Assembly: GCA_027627225.1 (NCBI GenBank)
Contig: CM051033.1
Location: forward strand, 6,292,801-6,356,800
Length of the DNA: 64,000 bases
DNA from: Congeria kusceri
Lineage: Eukaryota; Mollusca; Bivalvia; Myida; Dreissenidae
Direction: 5' to 3'
Positions 23,565-34,778 of this stretch are shown here, piece after piece (the stretch's first letter is position 1; every line of letters starts with the position of its first letter). The notes under the pieces were generated by a model. That model was not told the DNA's origin. It saw only the letters and a program-made list of their open reading frames with translations, and searched no databases. Made by a program: the position numbers and the translations under genes.

Positions 23565-23603
23565 GTAGCAGGAGCAGTAGCAGCAGCAGCAGCAGCAGCA
23601 GCA
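23565..23603 (+). repeat. CAG microsatellite (copy A)
   Basis: An imperfect (CAG)n tract. The copy B counterpart at about 31,971-32,012 is one CAG longer. The 92-93 codon frame across it (polyalanine then AT-rich sequence) is present in both copies but has no splice sites, domain or codon bias, so it is not called as a gene. Confidence 0.85.
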
Positions 23604-24194
23604 ACCGGTTATACGTCTCACACACCTTTCCCATTACATGTTGTCAGCCTAAATTCCAGTCAAAATAATAATTTAGTAGCTATACATAATGTGAGTGTTG
23701 CGCATTTTTATGGAGTGCCCTGGGTTTCATTCCCATATAGCCATCGGCCCCAGAAGTCGTTTTCTTTTGGTCAGTGTAAGAAACGCCGCTCCAGAGGCGA
23801 CCGTGTAATGCATCTAGTTAGCTGCATATTGGTTTAGAACGCCTCATGCGAAGATTATTTAGTCGTTTAGGGTGTAGCGGGGTCTCAAACGTGCGACCGC
23901 TGGATTGGAACGCCAGTGTCTTACAGAAAATGTGTGTCTTTAATTCATTATAATTGTGCCCTTTACATAATTTTATAACAGTTTATCTACATTGGATAAT
24001 CCTTTATTTAATTACGGTCACTGTGCATTATTATATGTTCTTAAACAAGCGCTGTTTTTTTAAGCTGGATCATAGAAAGGAAATTGAATGAGCTAAACAA
24101 ATGTATAACACATTATATACAATGTATTCCATCAATAAATAAAAAAATACATAGTGTACATGTGTGAATATTAAAATGTATTACGTGTTTTTGA

Positions 24195-25045
24195 ATGACA
24201 TCAATAATAACACCGAAGAGAAATCATAACAAGGGAACTCAATCATAAACAGGAGGTCAATCATATCAAGTGAGACCAATCACAAACAGTATATCAATCA
24301 TAAAAGGGGACATATAAATAAAACTGGTGAGATCAAGTACCACAACGGAGATCAGTCATTACATGCGATATCAACCAAACACGTCATCATTCATTATAAC
24401 GGAGATCGATCAAAGCAGGTGGAGGTCAATCATTACATGCAGATCAATCATAACAGATGAGATCAATCGCAGTATAGAACATTACACATAACAGGTGTAG
24501 ATAGATCGTTACCGCGTGAAGTACGAGAATGGTGAAAATCAGGGCATGTATAAGTCGAAAGGCCGTCTATACGTTAGGGACCTGGGAATATCTTCGGAAC
24601 AGGGGAGAAAATCGTAGCAGAAAATATAAATAAATAATGGGGGGGGGGGGGGGGGGGGCTGAATAGTGACAGAGAAGATGTATCATAACAGAGGAGATAC
24701 ATTAAAACAAGGGAGATAAATTGTATCAGGGGAGGAAAATAATGCCAAAGAGATGAATCAAATCAGGCATGAGATAACTCATAGCAATGATAGCATGATA
24801 GATAAATCATAACAGGGGGGATAAGTAGAAACGGGGATCACTCATATAATTGAAGATCAGTACTGACAGATTAATCATTAGAGGGGAGATAAATAATAAC
24901 AGGGACGAAACATATATATAAATGAATCATAGCAGAGGAGATCAATCACAGCAGGGGATATCTACCGTAACAGGGGAGATCAATCATAACAGAGGAGATA
25001 AATAATCACAGGGGATATAAATCATAGCAAGGAAGATCAATATAT
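24195..25045 (+). repeat. degenerate ~18-20-bp minisatellite (copy A)
   Basis: Dozens of loose repeats of a GAGATCAATCATAACAGGG-like unit (variants GAGATAAATCATAACAGG and GAGATCAATCACAGCAGGG). Spacing is irregular and units are too divergent for a CRISPR. A 20-base G run interrupts it at 24,639-24,658. The copy B counterpart is at 32,602-33,444. Confidence 0.85.
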
Positions 25046-25266
25046 ATATTTGTTGTTCCTTGCATATATGGTTTGTAATCGTAATTATAAATATGCTATT
25101 TAAAAAGTTCTAATTTTTAATGTTTCTGTACTATGTTTAAAATTCAACAATAAGCACTCTGATTTTGTATAACTAATACTAGTAATTGATCGACGGATTG
25201 CCAGACTAGTTGCGCGCGCATACGGATGTTCTGATGGGGTTTACATTGACGGTTCCAGGAAGGTGG

Positions 25267-26222
25267 ATTCTAGAGCGAAACCATTTCCGCTCTCATATGC
25301 ATGTTTTTATTAAGACAAAGAACACCCACCGGCAATGAACCAATGCGCCTTGGTGCACCGCGTGTCCATTATCGATAAAAATCTTGAGTCAGCTTAACAA
25401 GAGCCAAACAGTCGGCCAATGAGAACGCATACAATTTCCAATATGCAAATGAGCGTTGTCGTTAGAATGTTTATCACCCCCTGATTCTAATTTTAATTGG
25501 TCAAGATGCAAGTCATTAGTTACACATTTATGTTGGATCTGTGTTTTGTTATAGATAAGCGTGTTTTTAACAGCCACGTTTGTAATAAATAACTACAAAT
25601 GAAAATTTTAAATAAATAATAATAAATAAATATCATAATTTTGATGAATTTTGGTAAAAGGAACCGTTTACTAAGAATATGAAATATGATGTCATTTAAC
25701 TCGACAAACTGATTGCGTTAAACGTAAATAATTTTTAAGGTTGATATTACATGGCTGATCAATACATTCGTTGTACGTTACAATGCACCTCCTGCAACGT
25801 TATTTCATAAAAAATAACACATTAGCATACACAGTGCCTTCATATAATTACTATTTTGGTACAAATTATCAGGATTTGTAAAAAAGATTGTAATTTTCTA
25901 AAATAGACGTTCTTTTATGCGTGTCTAAAGTAAATTTAACGGATTGAGTTATAGCCTTGTTCAAAACTTTTTGTTTAAGCTAAATGACCCGCCCATTTGG
26001 TATATTAATTTAGTTTATTATATACTTAAGTCGGTATGTGATTTTTTATTATATTTTTTTAATTTGTAGTGTTTTATTATGTATTTCAGAAATTCTGATC
26101 GATTTATGGAGTAAACACATGTATATATGCATGTTTTCTGTATCTGTAACCAGCGCTTTTGCCAACTTGTCAGTGCGCATGCGCGAAAAATCACGATTGT
26201 AAACAATAACAATCAACGTTCC
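25267..26222 (+). mobile_element. 3' part of TATA-target element, 5' end deleted (copy A)
   Basis: This corresponds to 34,779-35,735 in copy B. It keeps the right terminal repeat CAACGTTCC (26,214-26,222) and flanking TATA, but the left terminal repeat was lost with the 1,110-bp segment missing at 25,266/25,267. The reading frames here are non-coding shadows. Confidence 0.75.
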
Positions 26223-27221
26223 TATAAGCTATTTAGATAGGTTGAAGTTTTTCGCTAGTGTCTCAACTTTTCGTTTCTGCTCTCTATCTCTGGAACAGAT
26301 TATTGTAATAAAACTTCAAACAAATATGCCTTATAGCGAGACCCCACTTGGGATTACACATGGAATGGGTGGGGTCAAGGTCATTTCTTGACTATTGCCT
26401 GACAGCAAGAAAACTTTACAAGACTGCCTTTTTAAAAAACAGTCTATTTAAAAAACTGCCTGTTTATTTAAAAAACAAAAAACACTTAGTTACATATTCC
26501 AGCGAAATGGACAAATATATTATAAATTACACATACTGAAGCATTTTTCTTGTGCTTATTGGGGCTTATATACTGAATATATAGTTTGTTTTTTGCTAAT
26601 CGACAGAAATTCAAGAAATTAAAGATGGCGGCCATTGCATCGCCAGAATGTATTTTGGCTTTTTCCTGAACTTTGAACGCAAATGCGGTCAGAAAAACCA
26701 ATTTAATCGTAATATATTTCAAATTAAAGCTTAGAAAGTGTATTTTTAAATGCTATAACTTTCATATTAACATACCGATTCAGGATCCGACAAATTCATG
26801 TATACTTTGGTCATTTGTAACAAGCTTGTTTACAGTCCGATTTAACGGAAGTTGTTTCACCATGAAGGGGAATTTCTCCTCTGATTGGTTAATTTAACTT
26901 CATAAATATTCAAATAGATATACATCACCGCATAACCTGTGGAAAATACCCACCTTCACCAAACGGTGTCCGCGTTGATAGACTCGATAGCGGAGGTGTG
27001 AAATCGTCGATAATCCCCATTGTTCAATAATTAAACAATGATAAAAAACACTTATCCTTTATCGATTTTCATGAAATAAAAACCATATTAAACAGAATTT
27101 TATTGTGCAAAGCACCTAATTCATCCGATGAAATATACGACCGTCAGAAAATCAATATCAGTGAATGGATTATTGGATTTTGCTGTGGATGCTATTCCTA
27201 TATGTAGTACGTAACATTGCA

Positions 27222-27458
27222 TAGTGGTCCTCTCCAAAGATTGTTCAAATTATGCCCCTGGGGTCAATATGGCCACACCCCAAGGGGTCGCAGAATGACT
27301 GTCAAAAGCTTTACCTGAAACGACAAGGCCCAGAGGTTTGTTAAGATTGTTCAAATTATGCCCCTGGGATAAAAATAAGCCACACCTCGGAGATGCAAAT
27401 TCTAATTGGATTACACGGTCTCAGGTGAGGGTCCTAGGACCCTCAGGGTCCTCTTGTT
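27222..27458 (+). mobile_element. hairpin-ended repeat element (copy A)
   Basis: Two monomers contain AAGATTGTTCAAATTATGCCCC. The 3' end is a strong hairpin GGACCCTCAGGGTCC followed by TCTTGTTT. The copy B counterpart ends at about 36,971. Confidence 0.65.
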
Positions 27459-27569
27459 TCAGGAATTTTACAATTGTGATCAGTAATATCACAAGGGGGT
27501 CCCTAAGACCCTTGGCCGGTCCCTATGACCCTTGGCCAAATCGCTAAGATTTGGATAAAAAGCGCTTGT

Positions 27570-28266
27570 TTCATTTGATTATGACAACCCTGTCACCTGT
27601 TAGTCGGTGTCACCGTCGCCGTAATGCTTTGGTTAATGTACTGTCTTCTGGGTCATAATGTGAGGTCACTGACTAAGACCCATAACTCTGACCTGCAATA
27701 TGGCAGAAATTTTCCCCTTTTTGGACTTAAAAAATCAGGTTAAAGCGTGCGTGCAACAATTCCATATCTCTATATATACTATAGATATTCAATTGAAACT
27801 TCACAAATGCATTCGGGTCATTATATAAGGTCACTGGCCAAGACCCATGACTGTGACCAGCATTTGAGCAGAATTATGCCCCTTTTTGTACTTAGAAAAA
27901 TAAGGGTAAAGGTTTGCTTGCAAGAAGTACATATCTCTGTAACTACTACAGATATTCAATTGAAACTTCACACATGTCTTTGGGGTCATTATATAAGGTC
28001 ACTGACCAAGGCCCATAGCTCTGACCTGCAATTTAGCAGAATTATGCCCCATTTTGTACTTAGAAATTCAGGTTAAAGTTTGCGTGTAACAACTCCATAT
28101 CTCTATAATTACTACAGATATTTAATTGAAACTTCACACATGTCATCAGGGTCATTATGTAAGATCACTGACCTAGGCACATAACTTTGACCAGCATTTG
28201 AGCAGACTTATGCTTCTTTTTTGTAGTGATAAAGGCCTATAACTCTGTCCTGAGACAGCTCTTGTT
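27570..28266 (+). mobile_element. hairpin-ended repeat element with ~170-bp monomers (copy A)
   Basis: The monomers match those at 12,040-12,690 (TTTTGTACTTAGAAA, CTACAGATATTCAATTGAAA, CACACATGT). The 3' end is GTCCTGAGACAGC then TCTTGTT. Its 5' part (TGTCACCTGTTAGTCGGTGTC) is a diverged version of the TTTAGCTCGACTATT type. Counterpart at 37,083-37,779. The 109-codon frame at 27,747-28,076 is the monomer repeat itself. Confidence 0.7.
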
Positions 28267-28289
28267 GTGACGTTTGTTTGCATTTTCAG

Positions 28290-28451
28290 CTGGATACAGT
28301 TGTAAAATACCACTCTGCAATTGGCAATCCAGCTTTGAATTCCTGGGAGCTTTTGATTCACACAGCAGTCTGCTCAAAAGTCCCATCTTATTTCTTGCCG
28401 TTATGTCTGTCAGTTCTATTTTGGATCCTCGTATCTATTCTGCAGTCGTAA
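28290..28451 (+). CDS. candidate terminal exon with hydrophobic tail (copy A)
   Basis: The acceptor TTTGTTTGCATTTTCAG is followed by 53 open codons and TAA. The first part (LDTVVKYHSAIGNPALNSWE) is followed by a strongly hydrophobic run (PSYFLPLCLSVLFWILVSIL), which would suit a C-terminal membrane anchor. There is no ATG, so it would have to be spliced from upstream, and no upstream exon was found. An identical stretch occurs at 37,803-37,964 in copy B. A chance open frame next to a pyrimidine tract is a fair alternative. Confidence 0.3.
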   Translation: MDTVVKYHSAIGNPALNSWELLIHTAVCSKVPSYFLPLCLSVLFWILVSILQS

Positions 28452-28580
28452 ACAAGATACACACACACACACCAAGTGTGCATGTCGTAATCTGCCAATT
28501 TTACCTAACCACACAAAATTACTGTCCAATGAAAAGCATTTAAGAACAGAACATTTACATTTATACACATGTATTTATAG

Positions 28581-29324
28581 TAGGGATGGCAAAATTATTT
28601 GAATATTCGATTGAATGATTCCCATTAGAATAGTTTAAACGCTATTCGAATATTCGCACATTTGTATTGCTTTTTAAAAACCAATACTTTCCTGATTGTA
28701 GAAAGTATTTTTCTGTCAACATGAAGCGGTATTTCACCAAAAGATACCTATTGCCGTGTTTTCAATAGTATGGGCCCGTGTCACTTGTCAGACTTAAAGA
28801 TATTGAATATACGGGTCGGTGTCAGTGGCCTATCGTCTAGTCACCAGTAATAGGCAATTGAACCAGACAGTAGGAAAACATAACTGTTCATTGTAATTAC
28901 AACTCGCGTTTAGACTTGTGAAAGAAGTAACAACAAATAAATTACAGAAGCGCGATTACAAATTTTAGCAGTCATTATAGCTGAGAAACTTCGCTCAAAT
29001 TTGCTGATAAACGAATGATTATCGGAGCGTTTGTAAATTGATAAAAATGAGTGGTTTTATAAAAACTATTTGATTACAAGAACAATTTAAATGGGTACTG
29101 CAGTTGTTTATGTTTGTATACTGTGCAATTTATACATTAATTAGAAAGTGCAAATGACAGTACTGGCTAATCGGAACTAAAATGTCATACAAAAAATAAT
29201 TATTATGTCTCCTAGTCCAGAAAGTTCAAAATAGTTAATACCAATCGATGCGAATATTTGAATATTCGATTGAATGAAAAAGCGAATATTCAAATACCGA
29301 TTTTGGTATTCGATGCCATCCCTA
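28581..29324 (+). mobile_element. hAT-like MITE (TAGGGATGGCA family), copy 2
   Basis: Perfect 11-bp terminal inverted repeats, TAGGGATGGCA and TGCCATCCCTA, bound 744 bp. Subterminal ATTCGAATATTC and TTTGAATATTCGATTGAATG motifs occur near both ends. No transposase frame. Its right end abuts the next element exactly (29,325). The counterpart in copy B is 38,094-38,837, and an older inverted relative is at 5,229-5,943. Confidence 0.8.
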
Positions 29325-30166
29325 ATTATGCCCCCCTTCGAAGAAGTGGGGGTATCTTGCTTTGCACTTGTGCATCTGTCTGTAGGTCTGTCCATAGACC
29401 ATTTCATTTCAGCACGATATCTTGAGAACGCTTCGACCTACTATCATGAAAGTTGGAACGCTTGTTACCTGGGAGGAAAGGAAGAACCCTATAAATGTTC
29501 AGGTCAAAGGTCAAGGTCACCGTTGCTAAAAATAGAAAAATGGTTGCCCCTCAATAACTTTAGAACACATTGAGATATTTTAAAGAAACTTTATTACGTA
29601 GATACCTTACATCGAGACCTTGCTTGAAATTGCATATGGTGTGGGTGGGGTCAAGGTCACTGTTACTAAAAATTAAAAAACAGACCATTTCGTTTCCGCA
29701 CGATATCTTGAGAACGCTTTGACCTACGATCATGAAAATTGGTACGCTGGTTACTTGGAGGAAAGAAAAAACCCTATAAATTATGAGATCAACAGGTCAA
29801 AGGTCAAGGTCACCGTTGCTAAAAATAGAAAAACCGTTTCCCCTCAATAACTTGAGAACGCGTTGAGATATTTAAATGATAAATGAAACTTTATACATAG
29901 ATACCTTACACCGAGACCTCACTTGGGATTGCATATGGAGTGGGTGGGGTCATGGTCAAGGTCACCGTTACTAAAAATAGAAAACCGGTTTTCGCCCAAT
30001 AACTTGAGAACACATCGAGATATTTTAATTGAACTTCATACATAGATACCATATATTGAGACCTCGCTTATGATTGCATATTAAAAAAAAAAATCTTAAC
30101 AATTGCACATATTCACAACTTGGCTGCAAGTCGGGGGGCATACATGTTTTACAAACATCTCTTGTT
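29325..30166 (+). mobile_element. hairpin-ended element, ATTATGCCCCC type (copy A)
   Basis: The 5' end has a GC hairpin (CCCCCTTCGAAGAAGTGGGGG) and a CTGTCTGTAGGTCTGTCC run. The interior has ~140-bp monomers marked by ACTTGAGAACGC..TGAGATATTT, CATAGATACCTTA..GAGACCT and GGGTGGGGTCAAGGTCACCGTTACT. The 3' end is GGGGGGCATACATGTTTTACAAACAT (the last part a hairpin) then CTCTTGTT. Several TCAAGGTCA and AGGTCAAAGGTCA motifs are included. The counterpart in copy B is 38,838-39,678. The 99- and 76-codon frames at its 5' end are conserved only because the copies are identical. Confidence 0.78.
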
Positions 30167-30919
30167 AATAGACATTTATATTATTCATGCTATGTTAATA
30201 TAACACCATACAATTAAAAGAACATTGTGGTTTCTTTACATCTCCTTTACCTGACCAAATTTTTTTCTACCAGCCATGAGGGCCAGTGTCTGCGAAAACC
30301 GTCGGTCTGCCGGTGCTGACTGATAAATTTAGTGCAGGACAGACAAATGTTGAAAGACAATCGGTCTGACTGACCGACGAAAAAATCGGATGATGATAAT
30401 TACAATTCGATTAAATTTAGACCGGATGTGAGGCAATTTGGTTAATATCGGACATTTCGGCCAAATTCTTTGACGGCCGACTAGACTATACTGGTTTCGG
30501 TATCATAGCAATTTGGAACATTTAAATTAATGAATGGGAAATACACATAAATATACATGCATGATATACACATAAATATGCATGCATAATATACAAACTA
30601 TCTCTAAAAGCAATAATTAAAATGTATTTGACATTTAAATCTCAATAATAATATTTATCGCACAAACACTTTGTATTTAAAACGCTTTAGTTTTAAGTTT
30701 ACTTCAGTTACCAAAAGGCATAGACTAGAGTCCTGATTAGAATTAGAATAAGCTGATCAAATATTGAGATAGGCTAAAATGACGTTGCAACATAGAACAA
30801 TTGCTTGCATGCATTTACTGTGACTCGCACACATGTGTGCACTCTAGTCCAAATAATAATAGGTGGATTCTGAGCTATTTTTTGTATGAGCAGAATCAAC
30901 ATTACGTACACTTACCCTT

Positions 30920-31203
30920 TATTTATTTATTTGGATATTTCACCGTATTCAACAGTATTTCAGTCATATAACGGCGGTCAGTTAACCTACTCACACTTTT
31001 CCTGGGTAAGCTGGTTAAACCAGCACTAAGTGCACATACTTATGCCAGTAACTGACAACTGCCCTACTTGAATCAGAGGTAGGGGGAGAATGGCCGTAGA
31101 AATAATTTCATGACCAATCTCCACACAAGTTATGTGGCTGGGCTGGGAATCCAACCCGCGATCTTTGGGTTTGTAGTCCAGCGCTCTACCAACTACGACC
31201 TCA
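30920..31203 (-). mobile_element. tRNA-derived SINE (copy A)
   Basis: On the minus strand the head reads GAGGTCGTAGTTGGTAGAGCG (A-box region), and the B box GGGTTGGATTCCC is at tRNA spacing. A body follows with AGTTACTGGCATAAGTATGTG and a conserved 3' domain (GACCGCCGTTATATGACTG, AAATACTGTTGAATACGG), ending in an ATTT/AAAT repeat (30,920-30,932). Ending in a short tandem repeat and sharing a conserved 3' domain is typical of molluscan SINEs; the exact family name is not certain. Counterpart at 40,431-40,712. Confidence 0.78.
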
Positions 31204-31483
31204 TGTATATAGGAGTAGTGTGCACCCCAAATTCAGCAGCTAGTTATTCATTGTAATTGATCCGTGAAGTGTGTATACAATTGCTTACAAAGCTGCGAAA
31301 TCTTGCAAGAACACCTGTTTACATTGCGAAATAAATAATCAAACAACAAAACTCAAAAACATTGAGAACATAAATTGAAAATAACATTGATCACTACTAG
31401 GTATACCCATCACATCGTCATTTAGACTGACACTATCTCACATATTATTTTAAGCTTGCCACATTGCCTGCTTTATAGGTTAA

Positions 31484-31786
31484 CCCTTACTGCGCGGGAA
31501 CCGGGTAAACTCGGGTCCGGGATTTAGTGCAGTACGAACGGGAACTGAGTATACTTGTTTTCAATAGTGGTCTAATTTTAGTAGTTCCGGGAGTTTCCCC
31601 GATTTTCGTCATCGGTATTTTTCAGTATTAACCAATGAAAAAAGGTCTTCCCTAATTTGTATCGATATGATTGGTCTTTATTTTTTGATTTTATGACGTC
31701 GAAATGTAAAATCAACAAGCCTTGAAATTCAGACCAAAACGAGACAAAGAAAATGGCGGACGTTAGTTTTGATGCAGAACTATTCT
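31484..31786 (+). mobile_element. solo 5' end of the piggyBac element (copy A)
   Basis: TTAA (31,480-31,483) and the terminal repeat CCCTTACTGCGC are followed by the same 5' region as at 40,994, including the promoter-like CCAAT and TGACGTC motifs and the first codons of the transposase. It stops at 31,786, where copy B begins. There is no 3' end, so it cannot move on its own. Confidence 0.93.
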
Positions 31787-31905
31787 GTTTTTATATTTGT
31801 TATGCCTTTTTGCATAAAAAATTACTAGGGTATGCCTACCGGGTAGCAAATTTTTATATCGAAAATGAACATATTTATTTTAAAGTAGCATATTTGAAAC
31901 AATAA
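31753..31905 (+). CDS. chimeric 50-codon frame across the duplication junction
   Basis: The piggyBac start codon and first 11 codons (MADVSFDAELF) run straight across the junction at 31,786/31,787 into formerly non-coding sequence for 39 more codons, ending in TAA at 31,903-31,905. The new part begins CFYICYAFLHKK and has mixed hydrophobic and basic residues. The upstream piggyBac 5' region is complete, so transcription is possible. No function is implied. It is best described as a fusion frame created by the rearrangement. Confidence 0.5.
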   Translation: MADVSFDAELFCFYICYAFLHKKLLGYAYRVANFYIENEHIYFKVAYLKQ

Positions 31906-32601
31906 TATGATAATTCCTGTCTTTGACTGTCCGGCAATTTATGTAACGTACAGCAACACCAACAGTGAGAGTAGCAGGAGCAGTAGCAGCAGCAGCAGCA
32001 GCAGCAGCAGCAACCGGTTATACGTCTCACACACCTTTCCCATTACATGTTGTCAGCCTAAATTCCAGTCAAAATAATAATTTAGTAGCTATACATAATG
32101 TGAGTGTTGCGCATTTTTATGGAGTGCCCTGGGTTTCATTCCCATATAGCCATCGGCCCCAGAAGTCGTTTTCTTTTGGTCAGTGTAAGAAACGCCGCTC
32201 CAGAGGCGACCGTGTAATGCATCTAGTTAGCTGCATATTGGTTTAGAACGCCTCATGCGAAGATTATTTAGTCGTTTAGGGTGTAGCGGGGTCTCAAACG
32301 TGCGACCGCTGGATTGGAACGCCAGTGTCTTACAGAAAATGTGTGTCTTTAATTCATTATAATTGTGCCCTTTACATAATTTTATAACAGTTTATCTACA
32401 TTGGATAATCCTTTATTTAATTACGGTCACTGTGCATTATTATATGTTCTTAAACAAGCGCTGTTTTTTTAAGCTGGATCATAGAAAGGAAATTGAATGA
32501 GCTAAACAAATGTATAACACATTATATACAATGTATTCCATCAATAAATAAAAAAACACATAGTGTACATGTGTGAATATTAAAATGTATTACGTGTTTT
32601 T

Positions 32602-33444
32602 GAATGACATCAATAATAACACCGAAGAGAAATCATAACAAGGGAACTCAATCATAAACAGGAGGTCAATCATATCAAGTGAGACCAATCACAAACAGTA
32701 TATCAATCATAAAAGGGGACATATAAATAAAACTGGTGAGATCAAGTACCACAACGGAGATCAGTCATTACATGCGATATCAACCAAACACGTCATCATT
32801 CATTATAACGGAGATCGATCAAAGCAGGTGGAGGTCAATCATTACATGCAGATCAATCATAACAGATGAGATCAATCGCAGTATAGAACATTACACATAA
32901 CAGGTGTAGATAGATCGTTACCGCGTGAAGTACGAGAATGGTGAAAATCAGGGCATGTATAAGTCGAAAGGCCGTCTATACGTTAGGGACCTGGGAATAT
33001 CTTCGGAACAGGGGAGAAAATCGTAGCAGAAAATATAAATAAATAATGGGGGGGGGGGGGCTGAATAGTGACAGAGAAGATGTATCATAACAGAGGAGAT
33101 ACATTAAAACAAGGGAGATAAATTGTATCAGGGGAGGAAAATAATGCCAAAGAGATGAATCAAATCAGGCATGAGATAACTCATAGCAATGATAGCATGA
33201 TAGATAAATCATAACAGGGGGGATAAGTAGAAACGGGGATCACTCATATAATTGAAGATCAGTACTGACAGATTAATCATTAGAGGGGAGATAAATAATA
33301 ACAGGGACGAAACATATATATAAATGAATCATAGCAGAGGAGATCAATCACAGCAGGGGATATCTACCGTAACAGGGGAGATCAATCATAACAGAGGAGA
33401 TAAATAATCACAGGGGATATAAATCATAGCAAGGAAGATCAATA
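32602..33444 (+). repeat. degenerate minisatellite (copy B)
   Basis: Same GAGATCAATCATAACAGGG-like repeats as copy A. The internal G run (33,048-33,060) is 13 bases against 20 in copy A. Confidence 0.85.
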
Positions 33445-33668
33445 TATATATTTGTTGTTCCTTGCATATATGGTTTGTAATCGTAATTATAAATATGCTA
33501 TTTAAAAAGTTCTAATTTTTAATGTTTCTGTACTATGTTTAAAATTCAACAATAAGCACTCTGATTTTGTATAACTAATACTAGTAATTGATCGACGGAT
33601 TGCCAGACTAGTTGCGCGCGCATACGGATGTTCTGATGGGGTTTACATTGACGGTTCCAGGAAGGTGG

Positions 33669-34778
33669 TACGAACACATGGATCCAGTAATTTGCATTTT
33701 AATTCGTCAAATAACTAGAATGTGTCTGATTCACGTAAGCATTATACTTCTGCAACGTCAGACGTGGTGCACATTCTTCAAAGTACGAGCTGTGATATCT
33801 CTATAGGAAAGAACACGTTCAGCAACGCTGGAATCAACACAAGGGAAGTAACTCATCTGTAACATTATGTTTATCAACAATTGACTGGATTGTCTCCCTC
33901 TGTGTAGTGAAATTCCTGCTTTGTCCACATCGTACATTTTACAAAGAGTGATTAATCTCGATAAGGTTGATTATGATTACATATGAATAAGCATGAATAT
34001 CCTGGTGATACCCAAACTTCACAAAGTCATTTAAGTGAAAAAGTCTTGAGCGGCTGTGGAAGATTGTTCCAGGGTCCTCTGGGAGAGAGGCGGACACTAA
34101 CTGCGTAGTTAAAGAGCTCGCCCCACAGCCTTTTGAGCTCGACTTTTTGAAAAAAAGGCAAGCTATTTTACTCGCCCTGGCTTTGGCATCGGCGTTGGCA
34201 TTCGCTCTAGGTTAAAGTTTTACAGTTAGCTAGTTCTCAGGAATGGCTTGAGAGATTTCATTCAAACTTAAAACATTTCTTCCTCATATTAAAATGAGCC
34301 TGTAGGCCAAGTTTGGTAACTCTAATTTGATATTTGTCAAAATTATGGGCCATTTTACCCTTTGAAATTTTACATATAGGAACGTTGACGAGTGACGTCA
34401 CGCGCACCTGCTATGTTTAGATACTGTTGAAAGAACATTAGTTAATTTTCACAATAATTCAATGTTTTAAAACATGTTGGCACATAATAATGTTATAATA
34501 AGATATATTTCATTATGAGGCCTTAAATAAAATATTGTTTGTTTCCCCTCCCGCAATCAACCGAGCAAAATCGCCGCGACCCAAAAGACCAAAGAAAACA
34601 ATATTTTATTTTATGTGTGTGTGAAAATGCGGGGTGCGAATCCTTATAAAGAATCCAATACCGTGTACAAATCTTACTTTTAAAAAACGCTCATAAAATG
34701 ACTTTAAACGGATAGTTCTTGGTAACGCGTAATTCGACGTAATTTGTACGAAAAGGAGGCCATAACATTCAGTGTCAG
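33669..34778 (+). other. 1,110-bp segment present only in copy B
   Basis: The flanks (GGAAGGTGG and ATTCTAGAGCG) are adjacent in copy A. The segment has no terminal repeats or target duplication of its own. It contains the 5' part of a hairpin-type element (34,131-34,376) and the left terminal repeat of the element at 34,379-35,735, whose right parts are present in both copies. It is therefore ancestral sequence deleted from copy A. The 64-codon frame at 33,612-33,806 is unsupported. Confidence 0.85.

Larger units (their letters stand above)
23381..31786 (+). repeat. tandem segmental duplication, copy A (8,406 bp)
   Basis: The segment starting GTTTTTATATTTGTTATGCC at 23,381 and ending GCAGAACTATTCT at 31,786 is followed at once by a second copy starting with the same bases at 31,787. 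By eye the copies differ at only about ten single-base or short-indel positions, apart from a 1,110-bp segment missing from copy A at 25,266/25,267 and length differences in a poly-G and a CAG tract. The right breakpoint lies inside the 5' end of a piggyBac element. Either a very recent tandem duplication or an assembly duplication would give this picture. Confidence 0.97.

Noticed and set aside
23559..23837. 92-codon frame with polyalanine (and its 93-codon copy at 31,965)
   Set aside because: It arises from the CAG microsatellite; the rest shows no domain, splice sites or codon bias. The conservation is only due to the recent duplication.
24195..25045. Regularly spaced ~18-bp repeats that might suggest a CRISPR array
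   Set aside because: Units are divergent, have no fixed spacer length and grade into each other; the genome is eukaryotic.
26622..26640. AAGATGGCGGCCATT, a match to the YY1 consensus
   Set aside because: A single short match with no supported promoter or gene nearby; likely chance.
27747..28076. 109-codon frame, identical in both duplicates
   Set aside because: It consists of the ~170-bp monomers and repeats internally; similar monomers elsewhere contain stops.
33669..34778. Insertion of a mobile element into copy B
   Set aside because: No terminal repeats or target duplication, and the segment completes two elements truncated in copy A, so it is a deletion in A.
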